From assembly GCA_038233335.1 (NCBI GenBank), contig JBBSME010000004.1, forward strand, positions 1 through 50,789: 50,789 bases of DNA, read 5' to 3'. The stretch comes from Iamia sp038233335 (GTDB lineage: Bacteria; Actinomycetota; Acidimicrobiia; Acidimicrobiales; Iamiaceae). The notes beneath the pieces were generated by a model. That model saw nothing but the letters and a program-made list of their open reading frames with translations, made no database searches and was not told the origin of the DNA. Positions 26,267-34,467 of this stretch are shown piece by piece; positions within the stretch are counted from its first letter, which is position 1, and each line of letters starts with the position of its first letter. The position numbers and the translations under genes were made by a program.

Positions 26267-27223
26267 TCAGGGATCGCGCTGGACCGCGACGCGAGGCACG
26301 CAGCTGGCGACCTCGAGCGCGGTGAGGCGGGTCGAGGCGGCGGCCCGCTCGGTGGCCGCCACCGGGGTGGCGAGCACCACGACGGCGACCCCGTCCACCT
26401 CGACCAGGGCCGCGGCCTGGACTGGGCCGATGGCCGCATCGGATGCTTCGAGCACCGCACCACACCGAGAGGCGGCGGCTTCCAGGTCGGAGGGCTCGTC
26501 GGCCGGAGGGGCTGACGTGGTCGCGTCGGGAGCCAGGCCATCGAGGGTCCGGGGGTCGATGTCTTGGAGGACGACGCGCAGGGCATCGTCGTCGGGAAAC
26601 ACGACCACTGCCCCGCCGTCGAAGGCATCCTCGGCGTCGCCGCCCGCCGCCGCGTCGGCGCCGGTGGTGCTGGGGGCGGCCTCGGCGGTGGGGGCGTCGC
26701 TCTCCTCGTTGGCCCTTGCGCTCCCGCCCGCGTCAGCCGAGGCGGTGGCGTCGTTCTGGCTGGCGCTGTCCTCGTCGCCGCCACTCAACCCGGATGCGAC
26801 GAGGGCCACGCCCACCGCCACGAGGAGGAGGACGACGGCGGCGACCGCGGGGAAGGGCGGGAGGGACCGTGTCGATCGCCGAGCGGCGATCGGGGTGACG
26901 GGGGCAGGCGAGGCGGGCGGGACCTCGTCGTCGTCGGGGGCCGCACCGGGGTCGACGGGGGGAGGGGCCTCGTCCCCGGCCGCGCCCGCGTCCAGGGTGC
27001 CCAGGGCCCGGGCCCGGAGCTCGGCCAGGGCGTCCTCGCTCACGGGAGGGGGTGCCGTGCCGATGGCGGCCGCGGTGGCTCGCAGCGCCTCCAGGCGCGC
27101 CACCAGGCGAGGGTCGCGAGCCACGCGGCGGCGTTCGTCGGCGGTGGCTTCGCCGTCGAGGACGGCGTGGACGGCCAGCTCGTCGACGTCGAGGTCGTCC
27201 GGTGTGGGGTCGGTCGGGGTCAT
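26267..27223 (-). CDS. Membrane anti-sigma factor for the adjacent ECF sigma
   Basis: A 318-residue single-span protein whose start overlaps the stop of the sigma gene (ATGA). Residues 10-75 are helical and acidic (VDELAVHAVLDGEATADERRRVARDP), matching the sigma-binding domain of actinobacterial anti-sigma factors. A membrane helix lies at about 124-146 (AVAAVVLLLVAVGVALVASGL). The outer part, residues 150-318, is rich in Ala, Asp, Ser and Thr, then forms a folded domain (VVVFPDDDALRVVLQDID, VVVLATPVAATERAA) with two cysteines. Order and overlap fit the SigM/RsmA pair of mycobacteria. The outer domain may sense envelope or redox state. Confidence 0.82.
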   Translation of the reverse strand: MTPTDPTPDDLDVDELAVHAVLDGEATADERRRVARDPRLVARLEALRATAAAIGTAPPPVSEDALAELRARALGTLDAGAAGDEAPPPVDPGAAPDDDEVPPASPAPVTPIAARRSTRSLPPFPAVAAVVLLLVAVGVALVASGLSGGDEDSASQNDATASADAGGSARANEESDAPTAEAAPSTTGADAAAGGDAEDAFDGGAVVVFPDDDALRVVLQDIDPRTLDGLAPDATTSAPPADEPSDLEAAASRCGAVLEASDAAIGPVQAAALVEVDGVAVVVLATPVAATERAAASTRLTALEVASCVPRVAVQRDP

Positions 27224-27804
27224 GGCTGGAGGGTTGGACGGTCGGAGGAGCGGGTCTGGTTCCCGGTCAGCGATCGGGCCACCGCGGCCCGCCCTCGGGC
27301 GATGCGCGAGCGCACCGTGCCGGGGGGGATGTCGAGGATGGCGGCGATCTCGGCGTAGTCGTGGCCGATGACGTCGCGCAGCACGACAGGAGCTCGGAAC
27401 TCCGGGGCCAGGGCGGCCAGCGCGGCGTCGATGTCGGTCCGGTCGGCCACCGCGTCCCCCACCTCAGGATCCCCGCCGACCTCCGCGGGCTCGACCTCGG
27501 GCAGGGGATCGGTGGGTCGACGGCGCTGACGGCGGAGCTCGTCCAGGCAGCAGTTGGTGGTCACGCGGTACATCCAGGTCGAGGCGCGGGAACGCCCGTC
27601 GAAGCGGGGGAGGCCCGCCACGATGGCGATCATGGCCTCTTGGAGGGCGTCGAGGGCATCGGTCGGGTCGCCGGTGATGCGGCGGCACACGGCGTGGAGC
27701 CGTTGTTCGTGCCGGCGGAGCAGGGTGTCGATGGCCTCGCGGTCCCCGGCCTGGGCCGCGGCCAGCAGGTCGGCATCGGGATCCGCGCCCGGACCGCTGG
27801 TCAT
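27220..27804 (-). CDS. sigM: ECF sigma factor, SigM type
   Basis: A 194-residue ECF sigma factor. Region 2 is at about 10-85 (LLRRHEQRLHAVCRRITGD, ALDALQEAMIAIVAGLPRFDG, ASTWMYRVTTNCCLDELRR). Region 4 is at about 130-185 (ALAALAPEFRAPVVLRDVIGHDYAEIA and PPGTVRSRIARGRAAV). ATG at 27804 overlaps the kinase stop (ATGA). Conserved neighbours (anti-sigma, trxB, trxA, cwlM) identify it as the SigM orthologue. A likely self-controlled promoter is not visible because the gene is embedded in a long transcription unit. Confidence 0.92.
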   Translation of the reverse strand: MTSGPGADPDADLLAAAQAGDREAIDTLLRRHEQRLHAVCRRITGDPTDALDALQEAMIAIVAGLPRFDGRSRASTWMYRVTTNCCLDELRRQRRRPTDPLPEVEPAEVGGDPEVGDAVADRTDIDAALAALAPEFRAPVVLRDVIGHDYAEIAAILDIPPGTVRSRIARGRAAVARSLTGNQTRSSDRPTLQP

Positions 27805-29396
27805 CGCGACACCTCCAGGACCGCGTCGGCCACCTGGACCCGACCGTCCCCCGCAGTGCGGGTGATCCACAGCAGGACGTACCGGCCCTCGGCTCCGCCC
27901 AGGTCCAGGCGGGCCTGGGCGGGCAGGTCGTTTCCTCCGGCGACGGGCTCGCCCCAGGCCGCGGCGTCATCGGTCGGGGGATCGCTCAGCACGTAGACCT
28001 CGCCAGACCACCCCGCTTCGGCGGTGACCAGGGACAGGGCGTCGACCGAGCGCTGGTCGCCGAGGTCGAGCAGCAGCCCCACGCCGTCGCCGCCGCTCTT
28101 CACCAGGGAGACGTCGGGATCGTTGTAGCGCTCGGTCGGCCAGGCGGTTCCCGGGTCGTCGTCGGTGGCCAGTCGGGCATCGCCATCGTTCTCCCCCTGG
28201 TCGCCGAAGGGATCGAAGGCGGACGCGGCCGGTCGGACCTCCTGGGTGCCGCCGCCGCTGATGAGCCGCCAGCCCAGGGCGCCGACGACCAGGACGGCGA
28301 CCGCGAGCAAGACGCCCACCAACAGCATGGGCGTGACCGGGCGCGGCGGTCGTGGGGGACGGCTCGGGGACTCGTCCTCGCGAGCGGGGGGGACGGTGGG
28401 GTCGGGCCTCGGCGCGGGAGGAGCGGGAGGAGCGGGCGGGGCGGGAGGCGCGGGCCGGCCGGTGGGCGACGCCTGGGGTGGGGCGGCGCGGACGGCCGAC
28501 CCGGGCGCCGGGCCGGCGGGGAGCGGGGGCAGGGCCCGCCCGGCGGCCACCGCACCGAGGGTGCGGGTCAGGCTGGCCGCGTCGGGCCACCGATCGTCGG
28601 GCCACCGGGCCAGCAGCCGCAGGACGACCTGCTCCACCTCGGGCGGGATCTCAGGGCGCACCGACCGGGGCGGTCGGGGGTCCTGGTGGAGGCGGGCGAG
28701 GGCGGTGGCCGCCTCGGTGTCGGCCCGGAAGGGCACCCCGCCGCAGAGCATCTCGTAGAGCACCACCCCCAGGGCGTAGAGGTCGGAGCGCCCGTCGACG
28801 GGCTTGCCCTCGACCTGCTCGGGGGCGAGGTACTTGGCCGTGCCCAGCATCTGGTGGTCGCCGGTGAGGTCGCCGGCCTCGGCCGCCTTGGCGATGCCGA
28901 AGTCGGTGACGACCACCCGGCCGGTGGTGGACAGCAGCACGTTGGCGGGCTTGATGTCGCGGTGGACGACCTTGGCCCGGTGGGCGACGGACAGGGCGTC
29001 GGCCACCCGTCCCGCGATGCGACACGCCTCGGGCACGGCCAGGATGCCCTCGTCGTCCATCCGCTGGCGCAGTGTGGTCCCCTCGACCAGCACCATCACG
29101 AAGGCCTCGAAGCCGTCGACCGAGCAGCTGTCGTACACCGCGACCACCGAGGGGTGCGTGAGCCGGGCCGCAGCCAGGGCCTCGGCCCGGAAGCGACGGA
29201 CGAAGGAGTCGTCGGCCAGGAACTGCTCCAGCAGCAGCTTCACCGCCACCGGGCGTCCCAGGACCTCGTCGGTGGCGGTCCAGACGCGAGCCATGCCGCC
29301 GGTGGCCAGCGGGTGCTCGAGTCGGTAGCGGCCCGCGATCACGGTGCCGCGTCGCAGGGTGCCGGCCGCGCCGGGATCAGGTGGCGGGGGGCCCAC
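27801..29396 (-). CDS. Receptor-type Ser/Thr kinase with discoidin-like outer domain
   Basis: A 531-residue protein. The kinase domain (about 20-285) has a glycine loop LATGGMARVW, Lys53 in VAVK, Glu72 in the next helix, HRDIKPAN (Asp147), DFG (165-167) and LAPE, so it should be active. A Pro-rich juxtamembrane segment (290-355) leads to one membrane helix (357-379) and an outer domain (380-531) with strands like GLLLDLGDQRSVDALSLVT and YVLLWITR, resembling F5/8 C or carbohydrate-binding folds. In mycobacteria this place holds MviN/MurJ, whose C-terminal half has a pseudokinase, a membrane helix and such an outer domain. Here the flippase part is absent. GTG start at 29396 with AGGG upstream. 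The stop overlaps sigM. Confidence 0.88.
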   Translation of the reverse strand: MGPPPPDPGAAGTLRRGTVIAGRYRLEHPLATGGMARVWTATDEVLGRPVAVKLLLEQFLADDSFVRRFRAEALAAARLTHPSVVAVYDSCSVDGFEAFVMVLVEGTTLRQRMDDEGILAVPEACRIAGRVADALSVAHRAKVVHRDIKPANVLLSTTGRVVVTDFGIAKAAEAGDLTGDHQMLGTAKYLAPEQVEGKPVDGRSDLYALGVVLYEMLCGGVPFRADTEAATALARLHQDPRPPRSVRPEIPPEVEQVVLRLLARWPDDRWPDAASLTRTLGAVAAGRALPPLPAGPAPGSAVRAAPPQASPTGRPAPPAPPAPPAPPAPRPDPTVPPAREDESPSRPPRPPRPVTPMLLVGVLLAVAVLVVGALGWRLISGGGTQEVRPAASAFDPFGDQGENDGDARLATDDDPGTAWPTERYNDPDVSLVKSGGDGVGLLLDLGDQRSVDALSLVTAEAGWSGEVYVLSDPPTDDAAAWGEPVAGGNDLPAQARLDLGGAEGRYVLLWITRTAGDGRVQVADAVLEVSR

Positions 29397-29458
29397 GCTC
29401 GCGACCCTAGGGTGCGCCGGCCCGGGACCGGTGGCGAGCGAGGGGGTGAGGGGGACCC

Positions 29459-30298
29459 CTACTCGGGGTCGAGCCAGCTGAGCCCGACCATGCGGGGGCC
29501 GCCGTGGGTGCCGATGACCGGGCCGATGGTCCCCCGGGTGACGTCGTGGCCCACGGCCTCGCTGATCACCTCGGCGAACTCGTCGGCGTCGGGGGCGAAG
29601 CCGTCGCACACGTTGAGGTGGGTGACCTCGCCGGCGGCCAGCAGCTTGTCCCGCAGGAACAGCATCTGCTTGCGGCGGGTGCGGACCTTGCCCGACTCCT
29701 CGACCGATCCGGTGCTGATGTCGATGACGGGCTTGATGGAGAGGAGGGTGCCCAGCATGGCCTGGGCGCCGCCGATGCGGCCGCCCTTCTTGAGGTTCTC
29801 GAGGGTGTCGAGGCCCCCGAACACGTGGATGCGGGTGCGGGTGCGCTCGACCAGGGCGACCACGTCCTCGGCGCTGGCCCCGTCGGCCGCGGCCTCTGCG
29901 GCCAGGGTGACCAGGGTGCCCAGGCCGGTGGTGATGGACTGGGAGTCGACCACCGACACGTCGAGGTCGCCGTCCACGGCCTTGGCCGCGTTCTGGGCTG
30001 AGACCATCGTCGCCGACAGGGCGGCCGACAGGTTGACGCAGACGACCTGGTCGGCGCCGGCCTCGGCCTGAGCCCGAAAGGCGGTCTCGAAGGCTCCCGG
30101 CGAAGGAGCGGCGGTCTCGGGCAGGCCCTCGAAGTCGGCCATCCGCTTGTAGAACGCCTCGGCCGAGAGCTCCTCGCGGTCGGTCAGCTCCTCGTCGCCG
30201 AAGCGGATCGACAGCGGGACAAGCGCGATGTCGAGGTCATCGACGACCTCCTGGGGCAGGTCGCACGAGCTGTCGGTGACGATGCGGACGCCAGCCAT
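29459..30298 (-). CDS. DegV family fatty-acid-binding protein
   Basis: A 279-residue DegV protein. Members bind a fatty acid and may feed it to a fatty-acid kinase. Hallmarks are VRIVTDSSCDLP at the start, IALVPLSIRFGDEEL, VDSQSITTGLG, the HVFGGLDTLENLKKGGRIGG stretch and GPVIGTHGGPRMVG near the end. Start is ATG at 30298 with GGAGG 6 nt before it. It lies between the DUF6049-like gene and the kinase, 62 bp before the latter, so it belongs to the same unit. Its presence here is unlike mycobacteria. Confidence 0.93.
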   Translation of the reverse strand: MAGVRIVTDSSCDLPQEVVDDLDIALVPLSIRFGDEELTDREELSAEAFYKRMADFEGLPETAAPSPGAFETAFRAQAEAGADQVVCVNLSAALSATMVSAQNAAKAVDGDLDVSVVDSQSITTGLGTLVTLAAEAAADGASAEDVVALVERTRTRIHVFGGLDTLENLKKGGRIGGAQAMLGTLLSIKPVIDISTGSVEESGKVRTRRKQMLFLRDKLLAAGEVTHLNVCDGFAPDADEFAEVISEAVGHDVTRGTIGPVIGTHGGPRMVGLSWLDPE

Positions 30299-30363
30299 CT
30301 GGTTCCTCCGAGGGGTCGACGTGGGGGGTGATCCGACATCGGACCCGGGACGTGGGCCGCAGG

Positions 30364-32421
30364 TTACGTTCCCGGCGCACCAGCCGCGTCGGGACCCTGC
30401 CTCGCCTCCGTGTGGCGGGCCCGGCGGGACCGGGTCCAGTGGTGGCCCCACCACAGCAGCAGGAATCCGGCCGCGCCGACCGACAAGACGATGCCGATGC
30501 CCGAGATGGCCGTGGAGCGGACGGTGTACTCGACGCGGTCGAGCTCGACGCCGTCAGGGGTGCGGATGGTGATGTCGATGGGCGCATCGCCCGGCACCCG
30601 GGTGCGGATCGGGATGCGGATCTCCTGGTCGCCGGGCGCCAGCTCTCGGGTGATGCGGGCCCCGTCGCCGCGGAACTCGACCCGCGAGTCCGCCTCCAGC
30701 TCGATGACCACGGTGACCCGCGAGGGTAGGCCGTTGCGGAGGGTGAGGGGGATGTCGGCGTCGCGGGCGGTCAAGGTGATCGTCTGCTCGGGGGGAGCCT
30801 GCACCTCGGCCAGGCGGGCGTCGACGGTCGTCAGCACCGAGTCGACGTAGGTCTGCTGCGCGGTCTCCGACAGGCTGCGGGCGCCCGAGAGCAGCAGGCG
30901 CTGGTCCAGGGCCTCCACCTCACGGTCTCCGGCCCCGATCAGCGTCGCGTAGGAGCTCAGACGGGACCGGGCGATGGCGCTGAGCTGCGGGTAGGTGCCC
31001 AGGTCGGGGCCGGGGGCCGGGGTGAGCGGACGGGTGCCGTCGGCGGGCACGGCGTCGACCAGGTCGTCCACCGACGCGACCCGCACCGGGCTGCGGGGGT
31101 CCTGGAGTACGGCACCGAGCCGCACCACGGCACCGGCCTCCGACGGCCACCCGTCCGGCGGGAGGAGGGCGACGCCGGCGGGGCCGTCGGCGGATCCGGC
31201 GATCACGGCCAGCTCCGCGGCCAGGCTGTTGTCGTCCAGGACCGGGTCGCGGGCGCTTCCGTCGGGCGCCGACCGCTCCAGGCTGCGGGACAGCCTGGCG
31301 TCGGCGGTCACTGCCTCGAGCGTGCGGTCGGGTCCGGCCGTCACCGAGGCCGGCGTCGTGGTCGCGCCCGCGTTGAGCGCGCCGGTCGTCCCGGGCCCCA
31401 GGACCACGGTGCGGACGCCGACCGACCAGAGCTCGCGGGCCGCGCCGGGCGAGAGCCCGTCCCGCGCCAGCCAGGTGCTGCTGTCGACCCGGCGCAGTCG
31501 GTCGTTGAGGACGCTGTTGCCCCGCTCGCGCTGTCGGGTCAGCTCGGCGCCCATGTCGCGGCCGATCCAGGCGTTGATCGGTACGTCGACGTAGGGCCCG
31601 TCGACCACCTGGCGCGACGCCGACGCGTCGACGAGGGTGCGGAGGGTATCGGCCCCGTCCGGATCACGGGCCAGGGCCTCCACCGTCTCGGGTCGGGGGA
31701 CGAGGGTGGCCGGCAGGTCGTCGGTGAGGGCCAGCCCGTCAGCGACCGCGGCCACCTGGTCGACGGTGCCGGGGCCGACCTGGTCCGCGCCCGACGCGTC
31801 GACCGACGGCGGCCCCCCGACCGGGAGCACCGGGGCGACCAGCAACGGAGGGACGGACGGGTCGCGCTCCTCGTCGTCGGCGACCCGGGTCAGGTACACG
31901 ACGACCCGGCCCAGGGTCTCGCCGTCGGCCGAGGCCACCTCCACCTCCACCGGGTACACCCCCGGAGCCAGCCCCCCGGCAAGCAGGCGGTGCCCGGGTC
32001 CCGTTGGCTCTCCCGACCCCAGGCTGACCGACAGCCGGGCCGCGGTCCCACCGCCCGCGGCGGTCGGAATCGCCACCAGGTCCTGGCCCGGGATGGTGGC
32101 CACCCGGCCGCCTTCCACCACCCCGAAGTAGGTCGGATCGAGGTCCTGAGGGTTCTCCACGCGTTCGTAGACCGCGCCGGCGATGGTGGCCCCCGGGGGA
32201 GCGCCCTCGACGCCCACGTCGAAGGTCCAGGTGCCGTCGGCCGCCACCCACGGATCGAGGGCGGCCGCCTGCAGCTCCACCTCCGGCGATCCCGGGTCCT
32301 GGGCGAACGACGGGTGAGGTCCGACCAACACGAGCGCGACGACCAGGGCGGCGAGCAGGGCGGCCGGCGCGCGCCGCGCCGTCCGGGGCCCCGGCGAGGA
32401 GCGGTGAGCGGCGGCCGTCAC
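30364..32421 (-). CDS. DUF6049-like secreted, membrane-anchored protein
   Basis: A 685-residue protein with a cleavable-type N-terminus (basic start, hydrophobic ALLAALVVALVLVG, cut near SFAQ at about 41), a large extracellular part and one C-terminal membrane helix (about 640-661, IGIVLSVGAAGFLLLWW) with a basic tail. The middle resembles a deacetylase-like barrel and the part before the anchor is a beta domain (VTVVIELEADSRVEF, IRIPIRTRVPGDAPIDI). Place and build fit Rv3909 of M. tuberculosis, which lies between the CCA enzyme region and mviN. GTG start overlaps the GNAT stop (GTGA). Function is unknown, probably envelope-related. Confidence 0.8.
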   Translation of the reverse strand: MTAAAHRSSPGPRTARRAPAALLAALVVALVLVGPHPSFAQDPGSPEVELQAAALDPWVAADGTWTFDVGVEGAPPGATIAGAVYERVENPQDLDPTYFGVVEGGRVATIPGQDLVAIPTAAGGGTAARLSVSLGSGEPTGPGHRLLAGGLAPGVYPVEVEVASADGETLGRVVVYLTRVADDEERDPSVPPLLVAPVLPVGGPPSVDASGADQVGPGTVDQVAAVADGLALTDDLPATLVPRPETVEALARDPDGADTLRTLVDASASRQVVDGPYVDVPINAWIGRDMGAELTRQRERGNSVLNDRLRRVDSSTWLARDGLSPGAARELWSVGVRTVVLGPGTTGALNAGATTTPASVTAGPDRTLEAVTADARLSRSLERSAPDGSARDPVLDDNSLAAELAVIAGSADGPAGVALLPPDGWPSEAGAVVRLGAVLQDPRSPVRVASVDDLVDAVPADGTRPLTPAPGPDLGTYPQLSAIARSRLSSYATLIGAGDREVEALDQRLLLSGARSLSETAQQTYVDSVLTTVDARLAEVQAPPEQTITLTARDADIPLTLRNGLPSRVTVVIELEADSRVEFRGDGARITRELAPGDQEIRIPIRTRVPGDAPIDITIRTPDGVELDRVEYTVRSTAISGIGIVLSVGAAGFLLLWWGHHWTRSRRARHTEARQGPDAAGAPGT

Positions 32422-33185
32422 CGTGGGCCGCCGGTGGGGAGGGCCAAGGTGAGGACGGTGAGACCGGGCTCCTGGGGCACGAAGCCCAGGCGCCGGTACA
32501 GCGCGTAGGCGCCCTCGTTGCCGACCTGGGTGTTGACCACCGCCGAGGCGGCCCGTCGCCGGCGCAGCCAGCGCAGGCCGTCGACCACCAGCGCGGCCCC
32601 GAGCCCGGTGCGCCGGTGCGCCGGATCCACCGCCAGGCGCTGCACGTAGCCGCGATCGCCGGCCCGCCCGGTGACCGCGTAGCCCACGATCGCGGGGTCG
32701 AACGCGACCCGGAACCGAGCGGTGCTGGTGGCGTCGAGCGCATCATCGAGGCCGGCCTGGTCGAGGCGCCAGAACGGCTCGAACGCCCGCCCGTCGACGG
32801 CGAGAGCGTCCGCGTGGTCCCCGCGCCGGGCGCGCTGGAGGCGGGCGGTGATCGGCGGTGCGGTCGGCAGGTCGGTCAGGTCGTGACGCAGGAGGTGGAG
32901 CCGATCGTGCACCGTGAAGCCGACGTCGACGAAGGCCACCTGCTCGGCGGGGGCGAGCGCTCCGGTGACCAGGCGGCGCAGGCCGGACCGGGTGGCGGCC
33001 GCCACGACCTGGGCCACGTCCTCCCGGGTCGGGGGCGGTGCCGAGGGTCGGGGGACGACGAGGGTGACGTCGTCGCGACCTCGCCACGACGACGTGCGCA
33101 GCGAGTGCCCCCCGAGCGGGGGGCCGGGGGGGCCGTCCACGGCGGGGCGCAGCCGGTGGGGGAGGTGTGGGTCGACGTGGTCCAC
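32418..33185 (-). CDS. GNAT family N-acetyltransferase
   Basis: A 255-residue protein with a C-terminal GNAT fold. The acetyl-CoA loop is RLAVDPAHRRTGLGAALV, followed by VVNTQVGNEGAYALYRRLGF, a usual GNAT ending. The N-terminal 110 residues look like a second, worn GNAT-like half (VAAATRSGLRRLVTGAL, AFVDVGFTVHDRLHLLRHD). Substrate cannot be told. GTG start at 33185. It is the first gene of the long leftward unit and overlaps the DUF6049-like gene by 4 nt. Confidence 0.85.
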   Translation of the reverse strand: MDHVDPHLPHRLRPAVDGPPGPPLGGHSLRTSSWRGRDDVTLVVPRPSAPPPTREDVAQVVAAATRSGLRRLVTGALAPAEQVAFVDVGFTVHDRLHLLRHDLTDLPTAPPITARLQRARRGDHADALAVDGRAFEPFWRLDQAGLDDALDATSTARFRVAFDPAIVGYAVTGRAGDRGYVQRLAVDPAHRRTGLGAALVVDGLRWLRRRRAASAVVNTQVGNEGAYALYRRLGFVPQEPGLTVLTLALPTGGPR

Positions 33186-33201
33186 GGGGTCCCGAGCCTA
33201 G

Positions 33202-33233
33202 GAGGGAGCGCCCCGCGGGTGGGGGGCTCCCTC
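33202..33233. repeat. Strong hairpin in divergent promoter region
   Basis: Stem GAGGGAGC with GCTCCCTC, an opposed G-G, then CCCC with GGGG and a 6-nt loop. It lies 17 nt upstream of the GNAT start in the 180-bp gap shared with the deacetylase gene, so on the minus strand it would be in the leader RNA. Confidence 0.55.
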
Positions 33234-33365
33234 TCCGTGCGGGCGCGCTCCGACCGGATGGACGGCGGAGATGTCGGCGCGGCCCGCCGCTCGCCGTAGC
33301 GTCGGACCGGTGAGGAGCGCAGTGGTCGCGGGCGTCCAGCCCGCCGGGAACCGGAGCCGGTCGAC

Positions 33366-34376
33366 GTGAGCCTGTTGGTGGCGTCCGACCCGCGCTTCGC
33401 CGACCACGACGCCGGCCGCGGCCACCCGGAGCGGCCGTCGCGCCTCGACGCGGTCGAGCAAGGCATCCGCGATGCCGGTCTGGGCGACGCGGTGGTGCGC
33501 TGCGAGCCGCGGGAGGCCACCGACGACGAGCTGGTCCGAGCCCACGGCCGTGACCTGGTCGAGGCCCTCGACCGGTTCGGCGCCGCGGGCGGTGGTTCCA
33601 TCGACGCCGACACGGCCATGGGCCCGGCGTCGATGCAGGCGGCCCGCCTCGCCGCCGGCGCCGGTCTGGACCTCATCGCCCGGCTCCAGGCCGGTGAGGG
33701 CGACGCCGGGTTCTGCGCCGTCCGGCCCCCGGGCCACCACGCCACCAGTGGCCGGGCCATGGGCTTCTGCCTGTTGAACAACGTGGCCGTGGCCGCCTCG
33801 GCCCTGGCCGATGCGGGGGAGCGGGTGGTGATCGTCGACTACGACGCCCACCACGGCAACGGCACCGAGGAGATCTTCTACCGGGACCCTCGGGTCCTGT
33901 TCGCCTCCCTGCACGAGTGGCCCCTCTACCCCGGCACCGGGGCGTTGGGCGACGTGGGCGAGGGCGAGGGTCGAGGCACGACCATCAACGTGCCCCTCCC
34001 GGCCGGGGCGACCGGCGACGTGTACCGGAAGGCGGTGGCCGAGCTCATCGGGCCCGCGGCCGAGGCCCACGGCGCCACCTGGCTGCTGGTCTCGGCCGGG
34101 TTCGACGCCCACCGGGCCGACCCCCTCACGGGCCTGGGCCTGACCGCGGCCGACTTCGCCGACATCACCGGAGACCTCCTGGCCCTGGCCCCTCCCGGTC
34201 GCCGGCTCCTGTTCCTGGAGGGGGGCTACGACCTCGGCGGTTTGGCCCGCTCCACCGGGGCGGTGCTCGGGCGGCTGCTGGAGGTGGTGCATCGGCCCGA
34301 AGCTCCCACCGGCGGGGGACCGGGGTCCGAGGTGGTCGCCGCGGCCCGCCAGCGCCACCACGACGCGCAGGGCTGA
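33366..34376 (+). CDS. Histone-deacetylase-like / AcuC-type amidohydrolase
   Basis: A 336-residue zinc-dependent deacetylase of the arginase/HDAC fold. It shows HPERPSRLDAV, the active-site RPPGHHA, the metal-binding DYDAHHGNGTEEIF, SAGFDAHRADPL and the LEGGYDLGGL end. All catalytic residues of the family are present. Bacterial members act on acetylated small amines or proteins. GTG start at 33366, divergent from the GNAT gene. An acetyltransferase and a deacetylase back to back may be chance. Confidence 0.93.
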   Translation: MSLLVASDPRFADHDAGRGHPERPSRLDAVEQGIRDAGLGDAVVRCEPREATDDELVRAHGRDLVEALDRFGAAGGGSIDADTAMGPASMQAARLAAGAGLDLIARLQAGEGDAGFCAVRPPGHHATSGRAMGFCLLNNVAVAASALADAGERVVIVDYDAHHGNGTEEIFYRDPRVLFASLHEWPLYPGTGALGDVGEGEGRGTTINVPLPAGATGDVYRKAVAELIGPAAEAHGATWLLVSAGFDAHRADPLTGLGLTAADFADITGDLLALAPPGRRLLFLEGGYDLGGLARSTGAVLGRLLEVVHRPEAPTGGGPGSEVVAAARQRHHDAQG

Positions 34377-34467
34377 CCCGGGCCCGACGCGGAACCCCGT
34401 TGGCGGCGGACCGCTCGGCGACGGAACGGGCAGGGGCGGGCGCGGGGGGTGCCACTAGCGTGACCGG

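Noticed and set aside
26209..26784. N-terminal extension of the small two-span membrane protein
   Set aside because: This part is a frame shadow of the anti-sigma gene on the same strand and is dominated by Pro and Arg.
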